The notes beneath the pieces are model-generated. The model searched no databases and had not been told where the DNA came from. It saw only the letters and a program-made list of their open reading frames with translations. Made by a program: the position numbers and the translations under genes. Shown here piece after piece: positions 5,622 to 5,977 of a stretch of 5,977 nucleotides of DNA (positions are counted from its first letter, which is position 1; each line of letters opens with the position of its first letter). The stretch is from assembly GCA_030831415.1 (NCBI GenBank), contig JAURLC010000056.1:1-5977 (forward strand). The letters run 5' to 3'. Origin of the DNA: Bacillota bacterium (lineage in GTDB: Bacteria > Bacillota_I > Bacilli_A > RFN20 > CAG-826).

Positions 5622-5977
5622 TATCCACACGAGTATCAGTAGTTGTTTGATTTCTTACTCCGAAAGTAAGATGATTGTAACCAGCATCGCCATATAAGCC
5701 AGCGATACTAAACCCGGTTGTTACATCTCTAAAATTTAATCCACCTCCTGCTAGAGACCACCCGAATGTAGAGGTAGAGCCAGAGGTTCTTTGTAATTGC
5801 AATAAATCTGTTCCTGAAGCTCCTCCTTTAATTACTACGGAAGGATTTAATGAACTTTCTACACCAAAAGTTGCTATACCATCTACATCTAATAATGTTG
5901 TTGGTGAAGATGTGCCGATACCAACTAAACCATTCTGAAGAACAGTGAGTCCTGAAGACCCTGCAACATTAAATCCA
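5618..5977 (-). CDS. Phage tail-fibre-like structural protein, internal fragment
   Basis: On the minus strand a frame is open from 5976 down through the junction with no stop, giving about 119 residues of internal sequence with neither a true start nor a true end. It contains the motif VGIGTSSPTTLLDVDGIATF (fragment residues 18-37), a glycine/serine-rich beta repeat commonly seen in tail fibres and other surface-exposed trimeric proteins of environmental phages, often ahead of a C-terminal S74-type chaperone domain (not in this fragment). Serine, threonine, glycine and asparagine dominate, as expected for beta-structured fibres. Four of its five arginines are AGA, whereas the plus-strand genes mostly use CGT/CGA/CGC, so it has a different origin from its neighbours. 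A bacterial adhesin with the same repeats is an alternative. The TTG at 5802 is an internal codon, not a start. Confidence 0.65.

Noticed and set aside
5138..5650. A naturally short 170-residue Obg-domain protein
   Set aside because: The last ten residues are the antisense of the phage-like frame, and the break falls mid-motif before the P-loop rather than at a domain linker with its own stop and terminator.
5467..5802. Minus-strand ORF of 111 residues across the end of obgE
   Set aside because: Its right half is genuine tail-fibre-like coding sequence that extends to the window edge; its left half (below about 5617) is the antisense of obgE and exists only because of the junction. It is not one protein.
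1..5977. CRISPR array, tRNA, rRNA or insertion sequence
   Set aside because: No regularly spaced repeats, cloverleaf-like segments, transposase or terminal inverted repeats were seen on either strand.

Overview
The window is a compact, almost intergenic-free, low-GC chromosomal segment. Its genes are nearly all on the plus strand, in the order valS (3' part), a 58-residue small ORF, radC, rplU, prp (ysxB), rpmA, a GT2 glycosyltransferase and the N-terminal part of obgE. Several features point to a Firmicutes/Tenericutes-type bacterium: the rplU-prp-rpmA trio, the cleavable N-terminal extension on ribosomal protein L27, and strong AGGAGG ribosome binding sites. Tryptophan is TGG throughout and no in-frame TGA is read through, so this is not a UGA=Trp mycoplasma. 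In Bacillus subtilis the equivalent chromosomal stretch also carries folC, mreBCD, minCD and sporulation genes between valS and obg. Their absence here suggests a compacted genome (for example an Acholeplasma/Izemoplasma/Erysipelotrichia-like lineage), but this placement is inference.

Layout. Positions 1-2175 hold the last 724 codons of valyl-tRNA synthetase; the upstream part with the HIGH signature lies outside the window. Positions 2223-2399 encode a small hydrophobic peptide with its own strong ribosome binding site and what reads as a double-glycine secretion leader. It overlaps the likely start of radC (TTG at 2386, ending 3078). A consensus extended -10 promoter (3089-3117) and an untranslated leader of about 100 nt, probably an L21 leader RNA, then drive rplU-prp-rpmA. 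Prp is the protease that trims the L27 extension. A strong intrinsic terminator (4147-4175) closes that operon. The next promoter (extended -10 at 4175-4183) begins at the end of the terminator T-tract and is placed so that transcription should start at or next to the ATG of the glycosyltransferase gene, implying a leaderless mRNA. obgE follows three bases after the glycosyltransferase stop.

End of the window. obgE is normal through the complete glycine-rich Obg domain and then breaks at about 5612-5621, just before the GTPase P-loop. The rest (about 5618-5977) is unrelated minus-strand coding sequence with a VGIGTSSPTTLLDVDG-type motif typical of phage tail-fibre-like proteins and with different arginine codon use. 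Because obg is normally essential and the join is abrupt, inverted and without mobile-element ends, a chimeric assembly or amplification junction is the most likely explanation.

Most interesting native signal: the small ORF between valS and radC. It looks like an orphan double-glycine-leader peptide in a housekeeping cluster, with a ribosome binding site that could be sequestered by an upstream CU-rich stretch.
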